NCBI RefSeq assembly: GCF_000227135.1
Contig: NC_018262.1
Span: 1,250,223-1,314,222 of the forward strand
Length of the DNA stretch: 64,000 bases
Source of the DNA: Leishmania donovani
Lineage: Eukaryota; Euglenozoa; Kinetoplastea; Trypanosomatida; Trypanosomatidae
Direction: 5' to 3'
In this document: positions 50,961 through 60,526 of the stretch, in pieces
How positions within the stretch are numbered: the first letter of the stretch is position 1
How the letters are laid out: each line of letters starts with the position of its first letter
The notes under the pieces: generated by a model
Seen by the model: only the letters and a program-made list of their open reading frames with translations
Databases searched by the model: none
Told to the model about the DNA's origin: nothing
Made by a program: the position numbers and the translations under genes

Positions 50961-52091
50961 CTAAAACGAAAGGTAGGCGTCCAGATTTTTGAGGCCCTGG
51001 ATAAATCCTATGGTGGACTCATCAAAGTTAAACTTGCGCCACGTAGATCGGGCAAAGTCGATGAGGCATAGCCTCGCTGTCGCCGGCGAGGCGACCGCGT
51101 CATACAGGAGGAGCACGCTTGCCGAAACAAAGGCCATGCGCTGCAGCATGAAGGCGCCGTCTGGCGTACCTTCAAAGAAGTCCAGCAGCGATTTGATTTC
51201 AGCGCGTACGTGACGTATGCGCTGCTTCATGCGCGTCCTTTCTGTGCTGGTGGCGGCGCCCATCTCCTCGGTGTGGAAGGCGAGCTGCCCGTCTTCGTTT
51301 GTCTCCGCGAGTGGCGCGCCAATCGACAGGAACATCTTGAGGCAGGTGCTGAGCTCCCGCACGTGGGTCATGGCGTACCCGATATCTTTGCCAAAGCGCT
51401 CGCACGTCAAACTCGCCCTCGCGCCTTCTGTGCCCGCAGCGGCGTGAATGTACCGTCGGCAGCCGCAGATGCGCAACGCCGTGTCCCGCACCAGCGCTTT
51501 TTGATCCTTATTTACGATCCGCGTCACCTTGTCCTCTGGTGTGAGCGGTGAGTGCCGGATAAAGCCGATCTTGACGTCCATGATGCACGGCCTCTGCATG
51601 CCCGACGTCTCGTCGACAAGGCCAAGGCCCCAGATTCCCGTGTCATACCTGTCATCGAAGCCCTTCAGCTGCTCGGCGCCATCGAAGAGCTCGTTGAAGA
51701 GCGGTGCAAGAACAGCGCTGCGGGCCGGTGCGCCGGCTTCCACGATGACCCACTTGTCTGTGTTCTCCATGTACGGCTTCAGCGCTGCCGACTTGGCCAT
51801 ATACTTCTCAGGGAAGCGAATGGAGAAAAGAGTCGAGGCAAACGCGGCCATCTTGCCCGCAGCGCGGACAAACTTGGCGCGCGCTTCGTCGCCACGAAGG
51901 TGCGTCGTTCTCGGCTGTTGCGCAAGCGCGTCCTCCTTGGCGAGCTCCATAGCGAGATAGTACATTATCTCCCACGCCGTGGTCTTCTTCCGTAGTGTGC
52001 CGCGGCCGCCGTGGGCCGTTTCGCCATAGAAGATGGACGACTTGTGGCCGCCGACAGCGTCAAACGGAACAGGAGAGCCCTCACCCGACAT
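50961..52091 (-). CDS. Inositol polyphosphate kinase (IPMK/IP6K family)
   Basis: 376 residues, ATG at 52089-52091. The family-defining inositol-binding motif PxxxDxKxG is present as PCIMDVKIG (P168, D172, K174, G176). Upstream it has WVIVEAG (hinge-like, about 114-120). Near the C-terminus LCLIDFARSTW (about 341-351) supplies the metal-binding IDF aspartate. Members phosphorylate soluble inositol phosphates: IPMK makes IP4/IP5 and some phosphoinositides, IP6K makes the pyrophosphate IP7. The sequence alone does not separate IPMK from IP6K. The length (376) and the compact insert between motif and IDF fit IPMK slightly better. No targeting signal is seen. A cytosolic or nuclear role in inositol phosphate signalling is expected. 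Confidence 0.85.
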   Translation of the reverse strand: MSGEGSPVPFDAVGGHKSSIFYGETAHGGRGTLRKKTTAWEIMYYLAMELAKEDALAQQPRTTHLRGDEARAKFVRAAGKMAAFASTLFSIRFPEKYMAKSAALKPYMENTDKWVIVEAGAPARSAVLAPLFNELFDGAEQLKGFDDRYDTGIWGLGLVDETSGMQRPCIMDVKIGFIRHSPLTPEDKVTRIVNKDQKALVRDTALRICGCRRYIHAAAGTEGARASLTCERFGKDIGYAMTHVRELSTCLKMFLSIGAPLAETNEDGQLAFHTEEMGAATSTERTRMKQRIRHVRAEIKSLLDFFEGTPDGAFMLQRMAFVSASVLLLYDAVASPATARLCLIDFARSTWRKFNFDESTIGFIQGLKNLDAYLSF

Positions 52092-53075
52092 GGCAGCATA
52101 TTGGATTACTTTGAATGGTACCTGTGCGTGTGTGTATGTGTCTAAGTGAACAACTAGGGTCCGATTGTGTGGCGAACGCCAACGTTAGTGCGAGGACTAC
52201 GAAACAACAGAAGCCGGATAAAAAAAACGCGTGAAGAAGGGCTCTGTACTGGCAAGGGTGCTGCTGCACTTGTCGGCTAGTGTGTTACCCTTTTCAGCCC
52301 GTCGATCAGTGAGGCCACCGCCTCCTTCCGCCCCGCCCACTGTGATTCAGAAGACCGTAACGTGGAAGAGGGAGGAACCCCTCCCCCCCCCGCACACACA
52401 CACACAAAAAGAGCGCATAGAGAAATGGGCGAAGAGAGAAGATTCAGACATGGAAAGGCAGCAGAAGGCTCTCCATCTGGCAAATCGCGCCCGCTTCTTC
52501 CACCCAGTCCAGTCGTCATGCACCATGTGACGCCCGAGGAAGGTCACCATCTTTTCGGCGGCGCAGCGCGTTAACAAAAAGAAAAGCCTTGCAGCCGCGC
52601 ACTGTGCTGCGGGAGAGAAGGAGGGAGGAAGGCTGAAGGAGGCACGCAAGCGCGGCGCACTTCACGATGCAGAGACCCCGCCTTCTCTTCCTCTATCCTT
52701 CCATACCCCCAAAATCCGCTCAACTCCTCTTTCAGCGCCTCTCTTTCTTTCGTTGTTGCTGGTGGTTGTTTTCTCCGCCTTGCCCCCAATGTCGGCTAGC
52801 TCTTTGTTTTCGGTGCGTGGTGTGAGTTCGCAAGGGGCGCACCACTTGAGACTTAGCTCTTGGCCCTGGCACACGCGCAGCCCAAGAGGAGCGACGCAGC
52901 AGGAAACAAGGGTAGGAGGAGAACACCATGAAGACGTCGCATTTGCGGCCACATCGTTGGCATCAGCAGTGCCGTTTGAGTGCGCGACGGCTTCACTTCC
53001 TCTGGCCCAGCGCCTCCTCTCTGGTCGCCGTCGCGCGATCTGTGACGGCGGTTGTGTGCGTCACCGCCATCTTCG
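52092..53075. other. Intergenic spacer upstream of the inositol kinase
   Basis: No gene supported. There is a C-run followed by a CA run at 52381-52404 and a pyrimidine tract plus AG used by the downstream gene. Minus-strand frames of up to 100 codons have no domain content. Confidence 0.6.
52197..52240 (-). promoter_or_regulatory. Putative spliced-leader acceptor for the inositol kinase
   Basis: The coding strand has TTCTTCACGCGTTTTTTTTA then CTTCTGTTGTTTCGTAG, with AG at the complement of 52197-52198. The 5' leader would be about 105 nt. Confidence 0.5.
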
Positions 53076-54620
53076 CTACTCGTTCGCCTGATAGGTGTGC
53101 ATGCGCGCCATGAAATCGTCAGCGCCTTTGGGGAGCAGACGGCGGTACCACGCGCGCTGCAGCGACCCGCGCCTCCGTGCCGCCCCCTCCGAGCGCGGCA
53201 GATTCAGTAGCGGATCATATGCCCCACGAGTGGGGCCCGCCAGCTCCACCGCCACCTCACCGGGGGCTGTCTCAGCAAGTTGGGTCGTGCCGGAAAACAG
53301 CGGGGCACTACCGAGCCATCGGCGCTCGAGCGGCACCCTCTCCGTAGCGGAAGAAGACACCACTGTTGGGGTGGCTGCTGGGTTCAAGATGATGGCCGCC
53401 TCGGCATCGCCGTCTTCGCCTGCATCAGAAACAAGGCCCATTTCACCCTCCTCTTCCTCGTCGCCTCCTAGCAGATCCACCAGTCGCTGCCGTTGCATCT
53501 TCCGCGGCCGCGCGGCCGCGCTTGTAACCGCGGTGCGGCCGCGCTTCGCTCCGCTGCGGTGAGTCAAGACTTGATCCCCGTTCTTATCCGCACCAGCCGT
53601 CTCCTCATCCTCGTCACGCTCAATCACCGCCACGACAAACTCGTCTCGCAGTGTCGAGACCGAAATATTCGTAGTGATGCGGCGCCACGGCACCGGTGCC
53701 GGGGCCATGCAGAACACCTGTGTGACAGGAGCTTCCGTCTTGCGGTAGCGCGCTATGGACTCTGGCGTCTTACCGTCCAGCTGCAACGCGGACACCACAA
53801 ACGGCTCCGGCGTCACTTGGCGCGACACCCCGAACAGCACTGCAAAGATCGGGTCGTGGCGATCGGCAAGCACCACCACGCGACGGTACGGTACGGCCTC
53901 CACTGACGACACGCGGTGCCGCATATCTCGAAGATCTGCCCGCGAGAGCCGCCGAAACACCAGCTCGCGAGCAGCACAAAACTCGGCCACGGTGTCCAGC
54001 AGGAGGGAGTCTTGGAGCGCCATGGAGAGAGACCCAGCCGTGCCGCCGATTGTCGCCTGTGAAGACGTCAACCCCAAGCGCGTGTCGTCCTGCTCTTGCA
54101 CCTGAGACAGGACAGACTCCGTTGCCGTGCCGCCACCACGAGGCCCCGCACCGCCACGATTGCACCGAGGGCGCGACGCCCCGCCCTCTCGCCGATGCTG
54201 CGATGACTGGGTCAGCATTTTGAAATGCAGCGTCACACGCTCTGCCACCTCCGCCGCCTCTGCGGTCAGCACCGGGCGTTGCCGCAGGTGTTCCATGATG
54301 AGGTTCACCACCTGCAGCGGTGTGGCGTGCGGTTCCGGCACGACGCGGCGGAAGAGCACTGGGCGCTCAATGTGCCGCGTCGCACGGTCGCGCAGACGCT
54401 CGGCGCGGCTAACCTGCTCCGCACGCGATGGTAGGGCTCGAGGAATCGAGCTTTGAAGCGCTGGGACGGCACCGCACACGCTGCGCCACTGCTGCCGCGC
54501 CATCTGCGCGGCAATCCGTTTGCTTTCAAGCACGCACTGCTTCAACTCCTCCGCATTGCGCCACGGTGGCCGTGGCGCAGGAAGGTCGTGCCAGTACACC
54601 TGCGTCTCCTTGGCCGGCAT
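53076..54620 (-). CDS. Unrecognised protein with acidic and basic tracts
   Basis: 514 residues, ATG at 54618-54620. I recognise no domain. Visible parts: a charged helical N-terminus (about 20-150); a Gly/Arg/Ser linker (about 143-165); a more ordered region (about 205-330) with YRRVVVLADRHDPIFAVLF and FVVSALQLDGKTPESIARYRK; a basic stretch KRGRTAV...RPRKMQRQR (about 355-380) that could act as a nuclear localisation signal; and an acidic block LGGDEEEEGEMGLVSDAGEDGD (about 386-407). The C-terminus is Arg-rich. Composition suggests a nuclear, perhaps nucleic-acid-associated protein, but this is inference. A C10 run lies 4 nt before the start codon. Uninterrupted high-GC3 coding supports a real gene. 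Confidence 0.7.
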   Translation of the reverse strand: MPAKETQVYWHDLPAPRPPWRNAEELKQCVLESKRIAAQMARQQWRSVCGAVPALQSSIPRALPSRAEQVSRAERLRDRATRHIERPVLFRRVVPEPHATPLQVVNLIMEHLRQRPVLTAEAAEVAERVTLHFKMLTQSSQHRREGGASRPRCNRGGAGPRGGGTATESVLSQVQEQDDTRLGLTSSQATIGGTAGSLSMALQDSLLLDTVAEFCAARELVFRRLSRADLRDMRHRVSSVEAVPYRRVVVLADRHDPIFAVLFGVSRQVTPEPFVVSALQLDGKTPESIARYRKTEAPVTQVFCMAPAPVPWRRITTNISVSTLRDEFVVAVIERDEDEETAGADKNGDQVLTHRSGAKRGRTAVTSAAARPRKMQRQRLVDLLGGDEEEEGEMGLVSDAGEDGDAEAAIILNPAATPTVVSSSATERVPLERRWLGSAPLFSGTTQLAETAPGEVAVELAGPTRGAYDPLLNLPRSEGAARRRGSLQRAWYRRLLPKGADDFMARMHTYQANE

Positions 54621-55332
54621 CGAGGGGGGGGGGGGCGAGATCGGCCGATACTCTTGAGTTCGCGGTGTTTTGGCCTTCTTCCTCTCTGCGTCGACGCCTT
54701 GCAGGTATGTGACAGCCCGCTAGTAAGCATGAAAGAGAGATGCAGACACAAGGAGAGAAAGAGGGGGGGGGTCACAGCAAGAAGAGTCCGACTCTCAATC
54801 AAGAAGAAATAGGTGGATGTGATACCAGATGGAGGGCCCCCAGCCCAGTCCGCCACACACGTGTCGCATCGACTCCATTGAAGTCGCGTAACGCGGCACA
54901 CGCGCTGCAAATTCAGCCGCCCATTTCAGTCGATTTCGCCGAAGCGTCACCAGGAGTGCACGCGTCACACACAAAAAGGCGTTCCGCAGCTCTTCTCCCT
55001 CTTTCCATGCACATTGCCCCAGGGCGCACGTCGCCCGTCGTCAGTTTGTGCCCACACTTGCAGAATTGAGCACTTCACCCCAAGCGTAGCGCAGTGCTTC
55101 AAGCAGTCCCTGACTACGCGTGTATGGCGCTCGTCGCTCGTTTTCTTCCCCCACACAAGCATTCTCCACCGCCACCTCTGGCGTGCGATAGCAGCGAGCA
55201 CGTGCGTAACAGAAGCAGCACAGACGAGGCGAGAAAGGCAGGTAGTGGACGTCACACAGCGCCCCTCACGCGTCGTTTTGCCTTCCCTCTTAGCCCCGTG
55301 TACACCGCTTGCCTGTGCTATCTTCCTCTCGC
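54621..55332. other. Intergenic spacer upstream of the unrecognised 514-residue gene
   Basis: No gene supported. It includes a G10 run at 54627-54636 (C10 in the mRNA), another G9 run at 54763-54771 and otherwise unremarkable sequence. Confidence 0.6.
54720..54771 (-). promoter_or_regulatory. Putative spliced-leader acceptor for the 514-residue gene
   Basis: The coding strand carries a C9 run and a TCTTTCTCTCCTTG pyrimidine tract (complement of about 54747-54771), then CATCTCTCTTTCATGCTTAC and TAG, with AG at the complement of 54720-54721. The leader of about 99 nt would include the C10 run. Confidence 0.4.
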
Positions 55333-56139
55333 TCAGCGCTCCTGCAAGTATGGTTGCACGTCCTCGAAGCGCACGCTGCCGTCGTGATCGCGGTCCAGAA
55401 TCCAGAAGATGTGCTGCACAAGAGGTGCCTGCCGCGAACCGGGCGTATTCCGCGGAGATGCAGTCGAAAAGTCACTTGTACACATCGGGGAATGGACCGC
55501 AAGCACCTCTTGCACATCCGCGAATGGGCCCTGGAAGTGAATGCCAAGAAGGTCGTCAGCAGCAATGAAGCCTTTGGGGCCCGCGACACTTTGAAACTGC
55601 CGCCACCACTGCAGCTGCGCCACTTTCCTACCGTCCACACACGATGCAGTGGCGGTAACACTAGCAGCCGCATCCCCTTGCGGCTGCTCCGTGACAAACC
55701 CGTCTCCCTCCTCTTCGGCGCACAGCGTGACGAAGCGCAGATAGGCGGAGCGCGTCATAAACCCATTGACGCCTGAGCGAGACGACCGCCCGCTGTCAGA
55801 GTGAGCGAAAGAAGAGCTCGATTTCAAATGTGCAACTGTGTTTCCATGCGCGTCACGAGCTGGCTGCTGCGGCGGTGCAGAAGAGGCGCGGTGCGCAGGT
55901 GACGCTGACGGCGATAGCGTTTTAAAGCAGTCTGCAATCAGCGACGGAGTGGGGTAGCGGCCAAACAAGACGTAGAAGGCGCATTCTAGCCCCACTCGGC
56001 TCAGGCCGACGTCTGCAGTGGTAGCGACATCCTGCGATGGCGCGGCGCCATTCACGCCAGAAGCAGCTGGCAAAGGCTCAGCGAAGAGGTCGAACACCTC
56101 ACTAGCACAGCTCGTCAGCTCTCCCCACGAGCGAAACAT
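55333..56139 (-). CDS. EF-hand domain protein
   Basis: 268 residues from the ATG at 56137-56139; the frame continues upstream only to a GTG at 56229. Near the C-terminus one clear EF loop, DRDHDGSVRFED, sits in HIFWILDRDHDGSVRFEDVQPYL. It has Asp at positions 1, 3, 5 and Gly at 6, but Asp rather than Glu at position 12. A second, degenerate hand may lie at WRQFQSVAGPKGFIAADDLLGIHF. The N-terminal part includes LECAFYVLFGRYPTPSLIADCFKTL, helical, reminiscent of EF-hand pairs in flagellar EFCAB proteins. A Ser/Pro-rich linker (about 92-140) separates the halves. No enzyme domain. It is likely a calcium- or magnesium-responsive adaptor; location unknown. Confidence 0.7.
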   Translation of the reverse strand: MFRSWGELTSCASEVFDLFAEPLPAASGVNGAAPSQDVATTADVGLSRVGLECAFYVLFGRYPTPSLIADCFKTLSPSASPAHRASSAPPQQPARDAHGNTVAHLKSSSSFAHSDSGRSSRSGVNGFMTRSAYLRFVTLCAEEEGDGFVTEQPQGDAAASVTATASCVDGRKVAQLQWWRQFQSVAGPKGFIAADDLLGIHFQGPFADVQEVLAVHSPMCTSDFSTASPRNTPGSRQAPLVQHIFWILDRDHDGSVRFEDVQPYLQER

Positions 56140-56994
56140 CGCCACTGCGTGCGCTTTGTTGCTCAGGCGCTGGTGCTGTCGTCCAAGGAAGCGCCGCAGT
56201 CCTCGCGATCCTCTCGCGCGCCGGCACACTCACGGGGGCACACGCACGCGCATGCGTAGTGGAAGGAAACACAGAAAACAAAAAGAAACAAAAAAGAGGG
56301 ACCGGCCGATCCTGTTCTCGATGTGTATTAGCCGTGAAAAGCGCGTTGAGGTGTGCTGCGTCGTCCTCGCTTGGAGTTGCAGGGCCACGTCTTCGTACGA
56401 CAGCAAACCCATACACACACCAATGAGGAGACAAAGGCGAGAGAAAGCGCGAGAGGCGGTGAGGGGAAGGTGGGAGAGAGCATCCAGTGAGAAGACACCT
56501 AGCATCCTTACCACCACTAAGAGAGAGCGGACACTACTTTCGGTGTAGTCTTCTCTCCCCTTCTCCCGCCACAAATCTGCGGGGCAAATTCTTTCCGGAA
56601 GAGCAAATGGCAACACACATACCGCCGCGCACGGTAACTTGCAGGAAAGCTGTCCCAGCTCTCTTCCGCCACCGTGCCTCTCTTCCGCACGAGAGAAGAA
56701 AGTCGTTCAGAGAGGCAAACGCCTTAAGTACGAGATGAGCCACTGGCCTGTGCAAACAATAAAAAAAAAACTTAACATGTGGGGGGGAGGGTGAGAGGGG
56801 GTCGCGTGATGATGCTCGAGGCGCAACTCCACGCACAAGAGAAGAATAAGGCATGGTACGAAGAGAAAGTACGAGAGACAAACACCAGATGGACAGAACA
56901 GGTGCAAAAGACTTGCGCTACGTCCAAGAGAGAAGTTGCCGTCTCGCTCAAGCGTTTCCTTCCACTGTAGGCTCTGTTTTCTGTCGTTCTCACG
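56140..56994. other. Intergenic spacer between riboflavin kinase and EF-hand genes
   Basis: No gene supported. It contains an A-run at 56760-56770, a G-run at 56780-56787 and purine-rich DNA. Confidence 0.6.
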
Positions 56995-57546
56995 CTAAAG
57001 CTCAAGAAAGCCGAAGGATGGAACCTCGGCTGCGCCGTGCAGCTGCGCCGGCACACAGGAAGGGTTCACCATTTCATGTTGCCCGTACGGTGCCCACTCA
57101 GGCATCTTCAAGTGCTCCTCGGCAAACACCACATCGCCGTCGATTGTCTTGATGAGCTCCTCCAGCGTTGTGAAGGCGGACTGCGAGCGGATCCGCTCGA
57201 GCGTGATGATCCGTACGACACGCTCGTAGAAGTCACCGTCAAACTTGTGCAGGAAGTGCACCTCCGCACTGACGTCTACGTTCTTGAACTGTGGGTTGTT
57301 GCCGATAGACATCACAAACGGAAAAGGTCCAAGCGGCGCAGGAGACGCATCCTCAGCGCGCGCCTCCCAGGTGTTGGGCTCCGCCGCCTCCACACAGCCC
57401 CATCCCCAGAGCACAAGGTTATCGTAAGGCTTCAGGAAGTCGATGGCCGCCTCGCTGAGCTCCAAGTTCGCTGTGGGGTACCCGAGCTGCGTGCCGCCAC
57501 GGCCGAAGCCGTGAATTACCCTACCGCGCAGAAACCACGGCCTCAT
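56995..57546 (-). CDS. RFK: Riboflavin kinase
   Basis: 183 residues from the ATG at 57544-57546. The family motifs are present: FGRGGTQLGYPTANLEL (14-30), equivalent to the RFK nucleotide- and flavin-binding GRxxLGxPTANL loop; MSIGNNPQFKN (79-89); and a catalytic-region strand AEVHFLHKFDGDFYERVVRI (94-113) with the expected acidic residue. It transfers phosphate from ATP to riboflavin to give FMN. It is monofunctional like eukaryotic RFKs (human 155 residues), lacking the FAD synthetase half of bacterial RibF. The C-terminal tail is not a standard glycosomal signal (ends LEL). A second apparent 5' end of this gene at 57853-57908 is an assembly overlap, not a paralogue. Confidence 0.9.
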   Translation of the reverse strand: MRPWFLRGRVIHGFGRGGTQLGYPTANLELSEAAIDFLKPYDNLVLWGWGCVEAAEPNTWEARAEDASPAPLGPFPFVMSIGNNPQFKNVDVSAEVHFLHKFDGDFYERVVRIITLERIRSQSAFTTLEELIKTIDGDVVFAEEHLKMPEWAPYGQHEMVNPSCVPAQLHGAAEVPSFGFLEL

Positions 57547-57753
57547 TAATGATGACGGAGGAAAACCGCCGCAGTCGAGCAATCAACCAAAAAGAGTTGA
57601 GAGAATAGAGCCGCAGCGGGGAGGGGCGACCTGCCTCCAACGAGAGGATGGGTGTTTTTACCAGCGTTCGTGTGAAGAAGCGCCTCCGCGGAAATGGTGA
57701 AAGGGAGATAAAAGTGTAGTGAGAGTTTGTGCGGGGGATGGAGGGGGGGGGGT
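57490..57753. repeat. 264-bp contig overlap, left copy (assembly artefact)
   Basis: By eye identical to 57853-58116, including a G10 run at its right end. It contains the 5' end of riboflavin kinase and part of the 500-bp repeat, and ends exactly at the N run. Confidence 0.85.
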
Positions 57754-57852
57754 NNNNNNNNNNNNNNNNNNNNNNNNNNNNNNNNNNNNNNNNNNNNNNN
57801 NNNNNNNNNNNNNNNNNNNNNNNNNNNNNNNNNNNNNNNNNNNNNNNNNNNN
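57754..57852. other. Assembly gap (99 N)
   Basis: A run of 99 N bounded by identical 264-bp flanks on both sides, so the true gap size is probably negative (overlap). Confidence 0.95.
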
Positions 57853-58116
57853 CGTGCCGCCACGGCCGAAGCCGTGAATTACCCTACCGCGCAGAAACCA
57901 CGGCCTCATTAATGATGACGGAGGAAAACCGCCGCAGTCGAGCAATCAACCAAAAAGAGTTGAGAGAATAGAGCCGCAGCGGGGAGGGGCGACCTGCCTC
58001 CAACGAGAGGATGGGTGTTTTTACCAGCGTTCGTGTGAAGAAGCGCCTCCGCGGAAATGGTGAAAGGGAGATAAAAGTGTAGTGAGAGTTTGTGCGGGGG
58101 ATGGAGGGGGGGGGGT
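57853..58116. repeat. 264-bp contig overlap, right copy; false partial riboflavin kinase
   Basis: Duplicate of 57490-57753. The minus-strand frame at 57853-57908 reads the first residues of riboflavin kinase (MRPWFLRGRVIHGFGRGGT) and then runs into N. It should not be annotated as a pseudogene or second gene. Confidence 0.85.
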
Positions 58117-58548
58117 AAACGATTTCTCAGGGCCGGGGGAGGGGCGCCCACCGCATCCACCCCAGCTGGGAGATGCCGCCTCAAGTGGATGCCCATGGAG
58201 ATACCCCGGATGTTTTGGCGTAACGCACACGTGCATATAAACCTGTAGCACCCTTTCTTCGTTTTCTGGGGAAATACACTCACGAAGCCATAGGTTAGAG
58301 GCCCGCCTCCAACACAGGGCGTGCGGAGTGCGGTGCGGTGGGCAGGACCAGCACAGATTGAACAAAAAAAAAAGAGAGGGAAAGTAGAGCGGCCCTTGCG
58401 GCCTTGAGGACAGAAAGGGAGAGAACGTCACAGCACAGAGCGGCGGGCGTTTTCACTCGCATTTCAAGCACGTGCTCGCTGGAAGTTTTGTTGTTGCCAC
58501 TTTCCCATCCGCCGGTCGATATGGCCTCCATTAAGGTCGCCCCTTCAG
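58046..58548. repeat. About 500-bp dispersed repeat, copy B
   Basis: Copy of 18861-19480, same orientation, lying roughly 0.5 kb upstream of riboflavin kinase (less once the overlap is collapsed). On the coding strand it starts near AAGGGGCGACCTTAATGGAGG, contains a T10 tract within CTCTCTTTTTTTTTTGTTC and ends at CCGCGGAGGCGC with an A5 string 20-25 nt beyond. A small frame beginning MEAISTGGWESGNNK is preserved in both copies, but only because the copies are nearly identical. Confidence 0.75.
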
Positions 58549-58567
58549 CTAACAGAATAGAAACACA
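58448..58567. repeat. 120-bp contig overlap, left copy (assembly artefact)
   Basis: Identical by eye to 58667-58786; ends exactly at the N run. Confidence 0.85.
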
Positions 58568-58666
58568 NNNNNNNNNNNNNNNNNNNNNNNNNNNNNNNNN
58601 NNNNNNNNNNNNNNNNNNNNNNNNNNNNNNNNNNNNNNNNNNNNNNNNNNNNNNNNNNNNNNNNNN
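58568..58666. other. Assembly gap (99 N)
   Basis: A run of 99 N bounded by exact 120-bp duplicates (58448-58567 and 58667-58786), indicating unmerged overlapping contigs. Confidence 0.95.
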
Positions 58667-58786
58667 CGTTTTCACTCGCATTTCAAGCACGTGCTCGCTG
58701 GAAGTTTTGTTGTTGCCACTTTCCCATCCGCCGGTCGATATGGCCTCCATTAAGGTCGCCCCTTCAGCTAACAGAATAGAAACACA
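58667..58786. repeat. 120-bp contig overlap, right copy (assembly artefact)
   Basis: Begins exactly after the N run and repeats 58448-58567; unique sequence follows from 58787. Confidence 0.85.
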
Positions 58787-60526
58787 AAGAATGCTACCAG
58801 CTTCTCGCCTTTAGCGGGGGGGGGGGGACGCGCCGAGAAGTTGTCCAGTTGACACAGTCGTTAAGCGCGAGCGCCCTTTTTCGCTCCCCCGGCTTGTGAG
58901 GCTTTTCGTCACTGTGCAGAAACTGTGCCGGTGTGGTTGACGACGCACCAGCGGCAGAAGTGAGAGCTCAAGAGCGAAAGCAAGGCTGAGAAAGAGTGCA
59001 GTGGGCGTCCAAAACAATCTGTGGGACGCATAGAGGGAGAACGTGTGAGGTGAATGGGCGAGGTGAGGTGGCAGAGCGCTCGGGCGAGAGCCCTGTGCGA
59101 CGGGATAGTGCGAAGATAGAGAGAATGACGCCTGTTCGTATTTGCAGAGACGTGTGTGTGTGTGTGCGTGTGTGGTTGCCGTTGTTGTCAGATGGGTGGC
59201 AGTAGTGGGAGATACGGGACAAAGAAAAGGAGAAAGGGACAGAGGTGCCACGAGTGGGAGCTAGTGAGAGAAATGGAAGAGCAGCAGAAGCCGGTCGAGC
59301 CAGCGGTGGCGGAACCCCTCCTCCTGCAGTGAGATAGAAGAACGGGGATGTAGCTGAGTTAGGCGAGCGATAGATAGAGGGCAAACGCAGAGCTCCTGAC
59401 TGGCAGACAAGCTGCGCCATCTGGGTATCGCGTCTGTGCGGGCATTCCCTGTGCTTTAGATATTTTCTTTCTATTCCTTTGATGGCATTTTGCCTTTTTG
59501 TTCTCTTCAGTTGCGTTGCGTTCATCGCATTAAGGTCGTTGGCGCATGAGGCGTAGGAGCAACAGTCGCTGAGAGAAAGGCAGAGGCAGAGGCAGCGAAA
59601 GGAAGGGGGAAGGGGCGGAGTGCAGAGAAGAAAATCATGGAAACCGGAAAGATACCACAGTGCAAAGCAAGGAATGCGGGGAAGATACAGGGAATATACG
59701 CATATATAGACGGGTGCACATGTAGACACACACGCACATACATGCACGCATGAACGCGTCCACCACACCTAGACAGTTCCAGCCTATTGTGAACTGTCCT
59801 CGGAGAAGGTTAAGAAAAGGAAAAGATGAAAGGAAGGGGGAAGAGGCTAGTGGTGGGTGGTGGCGGTGTGGGAGGGGGGGGAATGCCAGCAGAGAACAAG
59901 AAGAAATACACACACACACACACGGGCACAAACATTACAAGGAGACGAGAGAAAGGGAGAGGAACAGCAACGGCGATAAAAGCAAAAAGAGGGGTTCATG
60001 AGGAAAAGATATGCGCACATGCAGGCACACAGACGCAAAGCGGCACTCGCTCATACGTCGGCGAGAGCCGAGCGCCCTCCTCCTCCACCCCCGCCCACCC
60101 AACCCACCCGAGAAGAAAAAAAAAACACGTACATGGGGGAGATGGACAGGAAAAACGAAGGCGAGAAGGGAGCAGCAGTCGTCTAGCAAGCCACGCTCAA
60201 AAGCACAGCACGGGACGGGAGGAAGGAGGCGACTCGCAGAGAACTCATGCCGCTGGCCAACAGAGACAATCAGACAGACACGCAGAAAAGGGGGAGTAGG
60301 GCGGAATAAAAAGCAGCGCGCACAGCAACAATCTTCCTAGCTGGCATCAAGCTGCACGCGGCAGATTAGCGCACAGCAGGACTGGGAAAAAAAGAGAGAG
60401 ACAGACGGGTGGATGCGTCGGAAGGGGAACTCATTGCGGTGGTTGCCGAGAAGACAGCCCGAAGCCAAGAAAAAAAAAGGAGACGCGGCAAGGGAAAAAG
60501 ATCACGCAAACGCCTTCGCATGCCAC

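Larger units (their letters stand above)
57547..60526. other. Spacer between the protein kinase and riboflavin kinase genes, with two gaps
   Basis: 3.0 kb with no independent gene. It holds contig-overlap duplications, two N runs, the second copy of the 500-bp repeat, a G10 run (58815-58824), GT and CA runs (59152-59171, 59908-59924) and purine-rich DNA up to the kinase stop codon. The frame fragments that repeat the riboflavin kinase N-terminus belong to the overlap. Confidence 0.6.

Noticed and set aside
57853..57945. A second, truncated riboflavin kinase gene
   Set aside because: It is the exact 264-bp contig overlap beside an N run, not a paralogue or pseudogene.
58295..58750. Small frame MEAISTGGWESGNNK in the 500-bp repeat as a new gene
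   Set aside because: Preserved only because the two copies are nearly identical. The reading frame runs through a gap and shifts between copies at an A-run of different length.
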